From positions 1 through 64,000 of the forward strand of contig DAHWUG010000003.1 in the NCBI GenBank assembly GCA_027334715.1: a DNA stretch of 64,000 nucleotides, in the 5' to 3' direction. Both the position numbers and the translations under genes were made by a program. The DNA comes from Nanobdellota archaeon. Its GTDB lineage: Archaea > Nanobdellota > Nanobdellia > Pacearchaeales > GW2011-AR1. The notes under the pieces are model-generated. The model saw only the letters and a program-made list of their open reading frames with translations, was not told the origin of the DNA and searched no databases. The stretch's first letter is position 1. The number at the start of each line of letters is the position of its first letter. Shown here piece after piece: positions 55,554 through 64,000 of the stretch.

Positions 55554-56789
55554 ATGGAAAACACACAGATTAAGCAGTTCTCAAACACAAGAGAACAAAG
55601 GGCTAAAGAAATCCTACAAATAGGAAGCCCTGTCATAGTTGATGAGAATACTTACTTAGTCCCTTCTCAATTTGACAGCAATAAGAAATATCAGGTTACA
55701 CACTTTGATAGTTATTCCTGTTCTTGTAAGGATTTTGAAGTCAGATGTAAAGGAAAAGGACTTTATTGTAAGCACATAAAAGCTATTATTCTATTTGAAA
55801 GCATTAAACAAAAATATGAAGTTAAGCCAGAAGTAGAAAAAGAAATAGAATTAATCATAGACACACCACAAAAAGATGTATGCCCTTATTGTTCTAATGA
55901 AAATATCTTTAAGAGAGGACAGAGAAAAACAAAGCTGGGAATAAAACAGCTTTATTGCTGTAAGAATTGTAAGAAAAGATTTGTATTAAGCCCAATAAAG
56001 AACATCAAAGGAAATGCTAAGTTAGTTTGTTTAGCTATGGATTGCTACTATAAAGGATTAAGTTACAGAGATATTTCAGACCAATTCTCACAATTCTATG
56101 GATTAAAGATTTCTCACGTTACGATAAGAGAATGGGTTTTGAGATTTTCAGAAGTTATGGAAAAATACTCTGAAACAATAAAGCCACAAATAAAAGGAGT
56201 TTGGAACGCAGACGAAACTCTTGTTTTAACAAAGCGTGGAAAAGACAAGAAAAACCAAATGGCTAACTATGATTATGTTTGGAATGTTATGGACAATAAA
56301 AGCAAATTCCTTTTAGCTTCTGAATGTTCAGGGCGTTCAAGAAATTCAAAAGATGCACAGCACGTTTTCAAAGAAGCATTAAACCAGAACGGAAAAATCC
56401 CATTTCAGATAATAGTTGATGGTTACAGGGGTTATGAAGATGGCTGTCGTAAGACTTTCAGAAATTGGGCTGGAGAAAGAAAGGTTAAATTTACATCAAT
56501 TAAAGGGCATAGAAAAGAGATAAACAATAACGCCATAGAAAGTCATCATAGCCATCAAAAAGAATTTCACAAGATAAGGAGAGGAGTTACAAAAGTTCAG
56601 GAATATCAAGATGGCTTTAAGGTATTCCATAATTTCGTAAGAAAATCAGCAAGAAAGGGCTTAACTCCTGCGGATAAGGTTGGAATAGGAGTTAATGGAA
56701 ACAGATGGAATACTATGCTATTAAATTCAATTAAACAGCAAAAAGCCACACAATTAACAGGAGAAGAAAATATGATTGAAAGCCATTAA
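55554..56789 (+). CDS. DDE transposase (IS6/IS240-like) with N-terminal SWIM zinc finger and zinc ribbon
   Basis: SWIM CSCKDFEVRCKGKGLYCKHI; ribbon CPYCSNENIFKRG..CCKNCKKRF; DDE WNADETLV, VDGYRGYEDG, NNNAIESHHSHQKEFHKIRRG. Confidence 0.85.
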   Translation: MENTQIKQFSNTREQRAKEILQIGSPVIVDENTYLVPSQFDSNKKYQVTHFDSYSCSCKDFEVRCKGKGLYCKHIKAIILFESIKQKYEVKPEVEKEIELIIDTPQKDVCPYCSNENIFKRGQRKTKLGIKQLYCCKNCKKRFVLSPIKNIKGNAKLVCLAMDCYYKGLSYRDISDQFSQFYGLKISHVTIREWVLRFSEVMEKYSETIKPQIKGVWNADETLVLTKRGKDKKNQMANYDYVWNVMDNKSKFLLASECSGRSRNSKDAQHVFKEALNQNGKIPFQIIVDGYRGYEDGCRKTFRNWAGERKVKFTSIKGHRKEINNNAIESHHSHQKEFHKIRRGVTKVQEYQDGFKVFHNFVRKSARKGLTPADKVGIGVNGNRWNTMLLNSIKQQKATQLTGEENMIESH

Positions 56790-56816
56790 TTCCTAACACT
56801 CTCTCTGGGAAAAATT

Positions 56817-59042
56817 TCACCAGTCCGGATTTTTATCGTTATTACCCCCAGTTATCTGTCCCCTGCTAGTGCCGTCTAATTTCATAATATAAATCTTAGA
56901 TCCGCTTCCTATTAATTCTGAAGAATAAACCATCATTGTCCCGTCTGGAGAAAATCTAGGGTGATAATTTATTGTGAGATTATCCGTCAACTGGCGTCCT
57001 GTTCCTCCTTGCAAATCCCAAATTATAATTTTTTTAATTCCATCAATGTAAGAATCAAATAACAATTGTTTCCCGTCGGGAGAAATATCTACTTCATCAG
57101 CATTCAAAGATCCCGGAATAATCACGCTAAGGCTGTCCCCATTAGGTCTCATTCTACATATTGTTCTCCCAGAACTAGTTAATTTTGAAAAATAAATCCA
57201 ATTGTCAGATGACCAGACAGGTGATGTTTCTTCTGCAGGATCTGTTGTCAGCCTTGTTAAACCAGAGCCATCTAAAGGATTTATTGTATAAATGTCTGTA
57301 TTATTATCTCTTCTTGAAGAAATAACCATCTTATTTCCGTCTGGTGACCATGAACCTGGAAAATTGACTCCTGTAGAAGTTATAGTCCTTGGATTGTTTC
57401 CTAAAATATGAATGTCCATGCGCCCATTGCCTACAAACTGACTATAGGCCAATTCTTTTCTGTCTGGAGACCATCTTGGTTCATTAGCAAGAAAATCGCT
57501 GCTAGTTACTGTTCTGCTTCCTGTACCATCCGGATTTATTGTGGCAATAACAGAAGTTGCATTACCCAAATCTGTTACATAAGCAATTTTTGGAGTACTT
57601 TGCATTGCTCCTTGTGTCAGAAGAGTGTCAAAATCAATGAGAGGAACAGAATAAGATGCAATTAAATGGCTTAAAACCTCGGCAGAAACTGATGCAGAAG
57701 CATCAAATCCCCCGTAAAGTTTCCAGTTTCCATCTGCAGACTGAAGAGTCATATTTATTAAAGCGTTTGCAGAAGGCCCTGCAACACCATAAAAAGGTAA
57801 TTTCAATGTTGGGCCCGCAAATGCAGTGATGCCCAATTCTCCCGTCACTTCCGGAATTGTAAAATCGAATAAATTTGAGAAATTCAAAATAGGAGTCCAT
57901 GAATTATTGTTGTATTTTATTCCCCCATTAAGGACCATATCCTGCCTTACTCTGAAACTTAAAGGATTTGCTTTGGTTAAGTTTACCCCTGCATCAATCT
58001 CTATTTTTGGGGTTATTATCAGGGGAATTGGGGGGAATGTTGGAATAACGCCGATAACAACCGGTGCAAGGGAGTATTCTGCAATCTTTACTTTGTATGA
58101 CGCCGCCATTCCAAGAAGATTAGAACCAATAGTTATGTCTGAAGATTCATTAAGTATCTGCTGAAACATCAAATTTTCAAGCTTGAAATTTTTAATGCTA
58201 AGGTCAAAATCAAAGCCGGCATCGAAGTTAACTGACCCATTTGCAATTATCTGGTCATCTGTTGTTGCAGAATTCCCGTCATAATCATAAAGAACAACAT
58301 TATTGAAATTTAGTTTAAAATTAAAATCCTGGGTTGAATTCACAGATCTTGAAACTCCCTGCAGGCCCGTAAATGATCGAACTTGTGAGGGTAAAAGTGA
58401 AGTATAATTAGAAATGACAGCTTCTCTTACAATATCTTCAAGAACTGCATTTTTTGTTGCAACAGATGTTTTATCATGAGAAACAGAAATAACCTGCCTA
58501 AGAAAACCAGAAGGTGTTGTTGAAGAAACTCCGGATGAAACTATATCACCAACTGCAAAACTGACTGGCTTAGAAAAGACAAGATTAGTATCTGTAACCT
58601 GCAACCCTGCTTGCTGAGAAGAGGAAAGTGAATAAATATTAAACAGATTTTTTACAGATAAGCTGTAATTTTGGGGAGTGGAAGAAGCTCCATGTTCATC
58701 AACAGCAGTTATTGTTACAGGAAAGCTCTGGTCAGAAGAAACTTCAGGTGCTATTCCTGTTATCAAACAATTGTTTGCTGAAATCCAGGACGGGCCTGCA
58801 ACAGTACATGTTGTGTTATCCCCATCAGGATCACTTCTCTGAATTTGATAGTAATAATTATGATTCTCATCAACACTTATCACAGGGGATGAAGAAATTG
58901 TTGGGTTGTGGTTTTGCTCTATCGGTGGAGGGTTATTTGGTGGTGGGTTGCTTGGACCTGAAATTTTTTCTCCGGCGGAACATCCTAGAATTAATGCAGC
59001 AAGATTTGTTGCCAGTAGACCTCTTTTGAAGCCTTTTAGCAT
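56817..59042 (-). CDS. Lipoprotein with cadherin-like N-terminus and TolB/PD40 beta-propeller C-terminus
   Basis: Lipobox LILGC; EPRWSPDRKELAYSQ, FPGSWSPDGNKMVISSRRDNNTDIYTIN, HPRFSPDGTMMVYSS. Confidence 0.8.
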   Translation of the reverse strand: MLKGFKRGLLATNLAALILGCSAGEKISGPSNPPPNNPPPIEQNHNPTISSSPVISVDENHNYYYQIQRSDPDGDNTTCTVAGPSWISANNCLITGIAPEVSSDQSFPVTITAVDEHGASSTPQNYSLSVKNLFNIYSLSSSQQAGLQVTDTNLVFSKPVSFAVGDIVSSGVSSTTPSGFLRQVISVSHDKTSVATKNAVLEDIVREAVISNYTSLLPSQVRSFTGLQGVSRSVNSTQDFNFKLNFNNVVLYDYDGNSATTDDQIIANGSVNFDAGFDFDLSIKNFKLENLMFQQILNESSDITIGSNLLGMAASYKVKIAEYSLAPVVIGVIPTFPPIPLIITPKIEIDAGVNLTKANPLSFRVRQDMVLNGGIKYNNNSWTPILNFSNLFDFTIPEVTGELGITAFAGPTLKLPFYGVAGPSANALINMTLQSADGNWKLYGGFDASASVSAEVLSHLIASYSVPLIDFDTLLTQGAMQSTPKIAYVTDLGNATSVIATINPDGTGSRTVTSSDFLANEPRWSPDRKELAYSQFVGNGRMDIHILGNNPRTITSTGVNFPGSWSPDGNKMVISSRRDNNTDIYTINPLDGSGLTRLTTDPAEETSPVWSSDNWIYFSKLTSSGRTICRMRPNGDSLSVIIPGSLNADEVDISPDGKQLLFDSYIDGIKKIIIWDLQGGTGRQLTDNLTINYHPRFSPDGTMMVYSSELIGSGSKIYIMKLDGTSRGQITGGNNDKNPDW

Positions 59043-59083
59043 AACTAAACTGGAATTAAAAGATATTTAAAGATTTCTATTTT

Positions 59084-59266
59084 TTAGCTGAAGAAAAGAA
59101 GTTTTATGATTACTGCTATAAGAAATCCTATTGCACCAAGAAGCAAAACACCTATTGCAGATACCTTTGCCACCATTTCAAATTCTTTTTTTGATGGTTT
59201 TTTCAATACAAGCCAAACTCTTCTTGATTTCTCGTAAAATGCCTTAAGCCTTTCAATTAATTCCAT
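59084..59266 (-). CDS. secE: Preprotein translocase subunit SecE (Sec61 gamma)
   Basis: FYEKSRRVWLVLKKPSKKEFEMVAKVSAIGVLLLGAIGFLI. Confidence 0.9.
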   Translation of the reverse strand: MELIERLKAFYEKSRRVWLVLKKPSKKEFEMVAKVSAIGVLLLGAIGFLIAVIIKLLFFS

Positions 59267-59311
59267 ATCTTAAATAAAATCTCTTGGTTTTTAAAAGTTT
59301 AGAAAATAAAA

Positions 59312-60058
59312 TCATTTATGTGCATTCATTAAATGCCTTATTCTTTTTTGCCATATTTGTGGCTGGAATACTTCTGAATCAGCAGCAGGGTTTGTTATTA
59401 CAACAGGAATCAGGCGCTTGTATCCAAATTCCTGGACTAAGCCCGAGAGAAGGCGGCTTCCCAAGTAATAATGATGAGCATGGGAAAGTTCGCTGATTGT
59501 TTTGGGCCATTTTAGATTTAATTTAAATTCTCTGCCGCTCAATAAAGTTGCAAAACCTTCTGATACTGTTTTATCCCACCAGAATCTTAAACTGTCAGAT
59601 TCCATGCTATATTGCGGGGGCCAATGGCCATTACCCATTTCAAGACTTATATTGTCAAGACCAAAATGCCCTGCTTCATGACCTGCTAATTCACTACAGG
59701 TGTTACGTCGATCATAATATACTTTTGATGTGTCAATCGCAATTGTATCTGAGTAATATTTGCCTAATGTAACCATATCTGGAAATACAGTATAAATTAT
59801 AGTAGGATTTGATTTATCTTTTAAACCTATTAATCTTCGGATTCTTGAGATTTCAAGAGGCATGGTGTCATTTATGCAGTTTTCTAATTCAACTCCTTTG
59901 CCATGAAGATACTTACTGCTTGAAGCTAATTCTGTAAAATTTTCACTAAATGAGATTTTTTTATTTTCATGAGAAAGTGAAATGGGGGCAGTAAGAAGTG
60001 TCGCAACTAATGCACTGCCTACAAATCTTCTAAATTTCATTTTGTCAAAATCATTCAA
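59312..60058 (-). CDS. Exported putative zinc metallopeptidase
   Basis: Signal-like N-terminus; CSELAGHEAGHFGLD (HExxH) and downstream TVSEGFATLLSG. Confidence 0.65.
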   Translation of the reverse strand: MNDFDKMKFRRFVGSALVATLLTAPISLSHENKKISFSENFTELASSSKYLHGKGVELENCINDTMPLEISRIRRLIGLKDKSNPTIIYTVFPDMVTLGKYYSDTIAIDTSKVYYDRRNTCSELAGHEAGHFGLDNISLEMGNGHWPPQYSMESDSLRFWWDKTVSEGFATLLSGREFKLNLKWPKTISELSHAHHYYLGSRLLSGLVQEFGYKRLIPVVITNPAADSEVFQPQIWQKRIRHLMNAHK

Positions 60059-61136
60059 AAAATTCTATGCCTAGCTCTTCTTCTATTTCACCGTGCTTTA
60101 TTGTCTCCAGGCTTTCTTCCCTGCCCATTATCTGGGAACTTTTTACGCCTGTGACAATAAGAAGAACACGGATTGATTTTTCCATGTCAGGAGAAATTTG
60201 CGCACCCCAGATTAATTTTGCTTCAGGATTCAGCTTTGTTCCTATTGATTCAATAATAACCTTGCATTCATCAAGGGACATCTCAGGTCCGCCAATTATG
60301 TTAACAAGGGAACCTGTTGCATTAGATATGTCAACATCCAAAAGAGGATTGTTTATTGCTTTTTCAACAGCTTCTGTTGCCCTGTTTGTGCTGTCTGATT
60401 CTCCCATACCAATCAAAGAAACACCACCATCAACCATTACTGCTTTAACGTCTGCAAAATCAAGATTTACAAGGCCTGCTGTAGTTACAAGCTCTGTAAC
60501 TCCCTTTACAGCATTTGTCAGAATTTCATCTGCTATTTTGAAAGCTGTATGCAGGGGAAGATCTGGAGCTAGCTCAAGAAGTTTATCATTGGGTATAACA
60601 ATCAAGGTATCAACGACAGATTCCATCCTGTCTAAGCCATTCATTGCATTTTCAATTCTTTTTTTTCCTTCTATAGTAAATGGCAAAGTTACAACACCTA
60701 TTACCAATGCTCCTTGTTTTTTCGCAAGAGATGCAACCACGGGGGCTGCGCCTGTTCCAGTTCCTCCGCCCAAACCGCACGTAATGAAAATCATATCGCT
60801 GCCTGCAATTTTTTTCTTTATCTCTGACTCTGACTCTTTTGCAGCCTCTTCGCCGACCTTTGGATTGCTTCCTGCTCCAAGCCCCTGTGTTAATTCACGG
60901 CCGATGAGAATTTTTTGGTCAGCTGTGCTGTATAAAAGGTCCTGGGCATCTGTATTTACTGCTATTAATTCTCCGCCTTTAATTCCTATCTCCTTCATTC
61001 TGCTCAGAGAATTTCCTCCTCCGCCTCCAACACCAATGACTTTTATTTTTGCAGCCTGTTTCTTAATAAGCTCTTCAAGTTCCTTGTCAATCTCTTTTAC
61101 ATCAGAAGTAAGGTCTGTTTCATAAACATCTGCCAT
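60051..61136 (-). CDS. ftsZ: Cell division protein FtsZ
   Basis: IGVGGGGGNSLSRM, TCGLGGGTGTGAAPVVASLAKK, WGAQISPDM. Confidence 0.96.
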   Translation of the reverse strand: MADVYETDLTSDVKEIDKELEELIKKQAAKIKVIGVGGGGGNSLSRMKEIGIKGGELIAVNTDAQDLLYSTADQKILIGRELTQGLGAGSNPKVGEEAAKESESEIKKKIAGSDMIFITCGLGGGTGTGAAPVVASLAKKQGALVIGVVTLPFTIEGKKRIENAMNGLDRMESVVDTLIVIPNDKLLELAPDLPLHTAFKIADEILTNAVKGVTELVTTAGLVNLDFADVKAVMVDGGVSLIGMGESDSTNRATEAVEKAINNPLLDVDISNATGSLVNIIGGPEMSLDECKVIIESIGTKLNPEAKLIWGAQISPDMEKSIRVLLIVTGVKSSQIMGREESLETIKHGEIEEELGIEFFE

Positions 61137-61179
61137 AGAGGATAGAAAATGGTGTTATTTATAAAAATTGTTGTGGTTT

Positions 61180-61851
61180 TTAATCAGTCTTATTATCAGG
61201 TATGTTCCCTGTTTTTTCTGTTTCAGAAACTTCCAAATCAAGGTCAAGAACTTCCTTAAACTTTTCCTTGAACATTTCAATAAAGCTTTTCATGCCTTTT
61301 TCCACTTTTAGAATCAGTTTTTTATCTTTAACTTCAAAATCAAAGTCTTTTTTGAACAGAAAATCGTTAAATGCTCTTATTTTTTCATTGATGTCTGTAA
61401 TTTTCCTTTTTACTTCGATTTCGTATACAACATCTTTGCCTGCAAGAGGATTATTGAAGTCTATCATAACCCTTCCCCCTGAAACAGTCAAGGTTTTTCC
61501 AACTCTTCCATCAAAATTGAGCAAACTTCCCGGAACAGGATTTATCTGATGATCCCTGAATGTTTTAAGCGGAACCATCTGCACCAATGAAGGATTTCTT
61601 TTTCCAAAAGCCTGTTCTGACTTTAATTCAATTTTATATTTTCCAATGTCCTTGCCTATAAGAAAGTCATCTATTGATTTTAGAAACATCCCCTCCCCTA
61701 AAGAAAAGACAAATGGTTTTGCTTCTACAGGATGGTCATGTCCTTCGTGAAGCTTTTCAAGGTCTTTCTTGATTGTAGAATCAAAAACTTCTCCCCCACT
61801 GACTTTTCCTGTAAAGTCTATTTCAATGAAGTCTTTCTTGTTGAGTGCCAT
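61180..61851 (-). CDS. FKBP-type (SlyD-like) peptidyl-prolyl isomerase
   Basis: IEIDFTGKVSGGEVFDST, FVFSLGEGMFLKSIDDFLIGKDIGKYKIEL, VMIDFNNPLAGKDVVYEIEV. Confidence 0.92.
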   Translation of the reverse strand: MALNKKDFIEIDFTGKVSGGEVFDSTIKKDLEKLHEGHDHPVEAKPFVFSLGEGMFLKSIDDFLIGKDIGKYKIELKSEQAFGKRNPSLVQMVPLKTFRDHQINPVPGSLLNFDGRVGKTLTVSGGRVMIDFNNPLAGKDVVYEIEVKRKITDINEKIRAFNDFLFKKDFDFEVKDKKLILKVEKGMKSFIEMFKEKFKEVLDLDLEVSETEKTGNIPDNKTD

Positions 61852-61943
61852 TAAAGAAAAATTGATGGTTAGTTTTTAAAACTTGCCCCTTAAGTTTTAA
61901 GTTTATCAAAAACCTTTTTAAACGCATTTTCTCTTCTTTAAAC

Positions 61944-62333
61944 ATGGTCTTAAAAATTATTAATGCGCATGATGCAAAGCCGGGCACAAATCTCATAATT
62001 GAAGGCTCAGTATACACTGTAAAAAAAATTGACATAAGCAAAACAGGAAAGCATGGCGCGTCAAAATGCAGAATAGAGCTTGAGCACATAGTATCAGGGC
62101 AGAAAAAAATAGTAGCTGTTCCAGGGCATGAAAGGTTTGATGTTCCTATGATTGATAAGAGAAAGGGGCAGGTTCTTTCTGTAAACGAAAATAGGGCAAG
62201 TGTCATGGATATGGAAAGCTTTGAAACCCTTGATATGGAAGTGCCTGAAGAATTAAAGGCAGATATCGGACCCAATTCAAATGTTGAATACTGGGACATT
62301 GAAGGAATGAAAGTAATAAAAAGGAAGATTTAA
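61944..62333 (+). CDS. eif5a: Translation initiation factor 5A
   Basis: SKTGKHGASKCRIELEHIVSGQKK (hypusination-loop region). Confidence 0.93.
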   Translation: MVLKIINAHDAKPGTNLIIEGSVYTVKKIDISKTGKHGASKCRIELEHIVSGQKKIVAVPGHERFDVPMIDKRKGQVLSVNENRASVMDMESFETLDMEVPEELKADIGPNSNVEYWDIEGMKVIKRKI

Positions 62334-62354
62334 ACTAAAAGAGAAAAATAAAAA

Positions 62355-62516
62355 ATGTCAAAAATACCTGAAGCAACAACAAGGCTTTTCAAGAATGTCT
62401 TTGTATGCAAAAATTGTCAGTCAAAAATCAGGGCAGATCCCCAAAAAATAATGAGGGGAAAAGTAAGGTGCAGGAAATGCGGAAAGAAAGCTTTTAGGCC
62501 CATAAACAGGAAGTAA
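62355..62516 (+). CDS. 50S ribosomal protein L40e
   Basis: Hand translation MSKIPEATTRLFKNVFVCKNCQSKIRADPQKIMRGKVRCRKCGKKAFRPINRK; below ORF-track cutoff. Confidence 0.92.
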   Translation: MSKIPEATTRLFKNVFVCKNCQSKIRADPQKIMRGKVRCRKCGKKAFRPINRK

Positions 62517-62518
62517 AA

Positions 62519-63946
62519 ATGAGTTTTATTGTTTATGATTTAATATTTCTGATAGCATTTCTGGTATTTTTTTCAATATTCCTTTACACAAGAAGAAAGA
62601 ACCTGAAAAAAGACGGCCTCCTTTTCTTATACAGAAGCAAATGGGGAATAAATCTCATAAATTCAATAGGAAAGAAAAATAAAAAGACGCTGACAGTTCT
62701 TAGTTATATATCAGTATTCTGTGGTTATTTGCTTATGATTGGCGCATTGTACCTAATATATGGTGTTGTAAAAATTTATGTGCTGGAGCCTGCAATCGTA
62801 AGGGCAGTCAAGATTCCACCAATACTTCCATTGTTCCCATATCTTCCGCAAGTTTTCAAACTCAACTTTCTTCCTCCATTTTACTTCACTTATTGGATAG
62901 TAATCATCGCAATAATTGCAATAACTCATGAGATGGCGCACGGAATTTTTATGAGGAGATATAATGTAAAGATAAAATCAACTGGTTTTGCATTCTTTCC
63001 TTACTTCTTTCCAATTTTCCCGGCAGCATTTGTCGAGCAGGATGAAAAAAGCATGGAAAAGTCAACCAAGTTCCACCAGCTTTCAATTCTTTCTGCAGGG
63101 ACTTTTGCAAATTTGATAACTACCTTTTTGTTTTTGGCTGTTCTTATAGGATTTTTTTCATTGGCTTTTGCTCCAGCGGGAGTTGTTTATAATACTTATG
63201 CAACAGCTGCAATACCAATTTCAGGAATTTCAATGGTTAATGGAATGAATGTGAGCAATATCTCATATCAACAGCTTTTGGGTTCTACAGCAGATAATGG
63301 ATTCAATAATATAACCTTTGGCAACATGAATTATCTTACAACTAAAAGTGCATTGCAAGCGCAGAAAGATAACAGCAATTTTGTAATTGTTTATTACGAT
63401 TCTCCTGCAATAAAAGACAATTTAAGTAGCATAATTACTGGAATAAATGGTGTAAAGATAGACAGCGTTGCAAAGCTGCAGACAGAATTGCTAAAATACA
63501 AGCCTGGAGACAATATAACTGTTACAGAACTAACAGACAGCGGAGCAATAAACAAAGAGGTCATGCTTGAACCAAGACCGGATAATCCAAATATTGCGTG
63601 GCTTGGAATAGGCTTTTTCAGCAATCAGCAGGGTGATTTAGCGCAGAAAGTTGTAAGCTGGTTCTCGTCTTTCAGAAATCCTAATGTATACTACCGGTCA
63701 AAGTTAAGCAGTGATATAAGCGCATTCATTTACAACCTTCTCCTGTGGGTTATAATAATAAGCATAAGTGTGGCATTGATAAACATGCTTCCTGTAGGAA
63801 TTTTTGACGGTGGAAGGTTTTTCTATCTGACTGTTTTGGGAATAACTGGAAGCAAGAGCATTGCAAAAAAATCATTCAAATTCACAACATGGCTTTTCTT
63901 GTTTATTCTTGTCCTGCTTATGGTATTCTGGTTTATTAGTATCTAA
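62519..63946 (+). CDS. Site-2 protease family (M50) membrane metalloprotease with PDZ-like domain
   Basis: AITHEMAHGIFMRRYNVKIKSTG, INMLPVGIFDGGRFF. Confidence 0.9.
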   Translation: MSFIVYDLIFLIAFLVFFSIFLYTRRKNLKKDGLLFLYRSKWGINLINSIGKKNKKTLTVLSYISVFCGYLLMIGALYLIYGVVKIYVLEPAIVRAVKIPPILPLFPYLPQVFKLNFLPPFYFTYWIVIIAIIAITHEMAHGIFMRRYNVKIKSTGFAFFPYFFPIFPAAFVEQDEKSMEKSTKFHQLSILSAGTFANLITTFLFLAVLIGFFSLAFAPAGVVYNTYATAAIPISGISMVNGMNVSNISYQQLLGSTADNGFNNITFGNMNYLTTKSALQAQKDNSNFVIVYYDSPAIKDNLSSIITGINGVKIDSVAKLQTELLKYKPGDNITVTELTDSGAINKEVMLEPRPDNPNIAWLGIGFFSNQQGDLAQKVVSWFSSFRNPNVYYRSKLSSDISAFIYNLLLWVIIISISVALINMLPVGIFDGGRFFYLTVLGITGSKSIAKKSFKFTTWLFLFILVLLMVFWFISI

Positions 63947-64000
63947 AGAAATTTATTCTTCCTGCTCTTCGTTTATATCAAAAGTAGGTGTGTTCAAGAA

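Larger units (their letters stand above)
53995..56803. mobile_element. 2809-bp transposon with TIRs and 9-bp TSD, carrying restriction-modification-like cargo
   Basis: TIR GAGAGTGTTAAGTATTCGTGGCT (53995-54017) vs reverse complement of 56781-56803 GAGAGTGTTAGGAATTAATGGCT (19/23); direct repeat TCTGGGAAA at 53986-53994 and 56804-56812. Confidence 0.93.

Noticed and set aside
60067-61125. 352-aa plus-strand ORF opposite ftsZ
   Set aside because: Complement shadow of a strongly conserved gene; Ser/Pro/Ile-rich composition and no recognisable motif.
1-64000. Global recoding of TGA as a sense codon
   Set aside because: Several normal genes end in TGA at expected positions (for example 15655, 27144, 46750, 48580); only two small ORFs show internal TGA.
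1-64000. CRISPR array or cas genes
   Set aside because: No regularly spaced direct repeats or Cas-like motifs seen by eye.

Overview
The window is a chromosomal segment from a small-genome archaeon. The evidence is eukaryote-like information genes: archaeal histone, PCNA, PriS-like primase, L31e, L39e, S19e, L37Ae, L40e, RpoP, aIF5A and TrmY/Cbf5. FtsZ with SepF, a Methanococcus-style S-layer protein, an archaeosortase-like enzyme and many small membrane proteins suggest a DPANN lineage (Pacearchaeota/Woesearchaeota-like); that placement is inference. Clear RNA genes are RNase P RNA (10724-11004), tRNA-Phe(GAA) and tRNA-Pro(UGG). Metabolic and repair highlights are an archaeal type III-like RuBisCO large subunit and a base-excision-repair cluster. 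The strongest unusual items are: (1) a 2.8 kb transposon (53995-56803) with 23-bp imperfect terminal inverted repeats and a perfect 9-bp target-site duplication. It carries a SWIM/zinc-ribbon DDE transposase plus an HNH remnant, a DNA methyltransferase and a zinc-ribbon protein. The methyltransferase is frameshifted in a C6 run exactly at its catalytic TSPPY motif. (2) The conserved ftsZ-secE-spt5-L11 operon is broken up by a putative metallopeptidase, a TolB-like lipoprotein and that transposon. (3) A same-strand cluster (33806-41765) of prepilin-like and Cys-rich secreted proteins could encode an undescribed surface apparatus. (4) At the left edge there is a PD-(D/E)XK-DUF2075 helicase gene followed by a MazG-like pyrophosphohydrolase, a candidate defence module. 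(5) An IS200/IS605 element has intact-looking terminal hairpins. All functional calls come from reading motifs; no database search was run.
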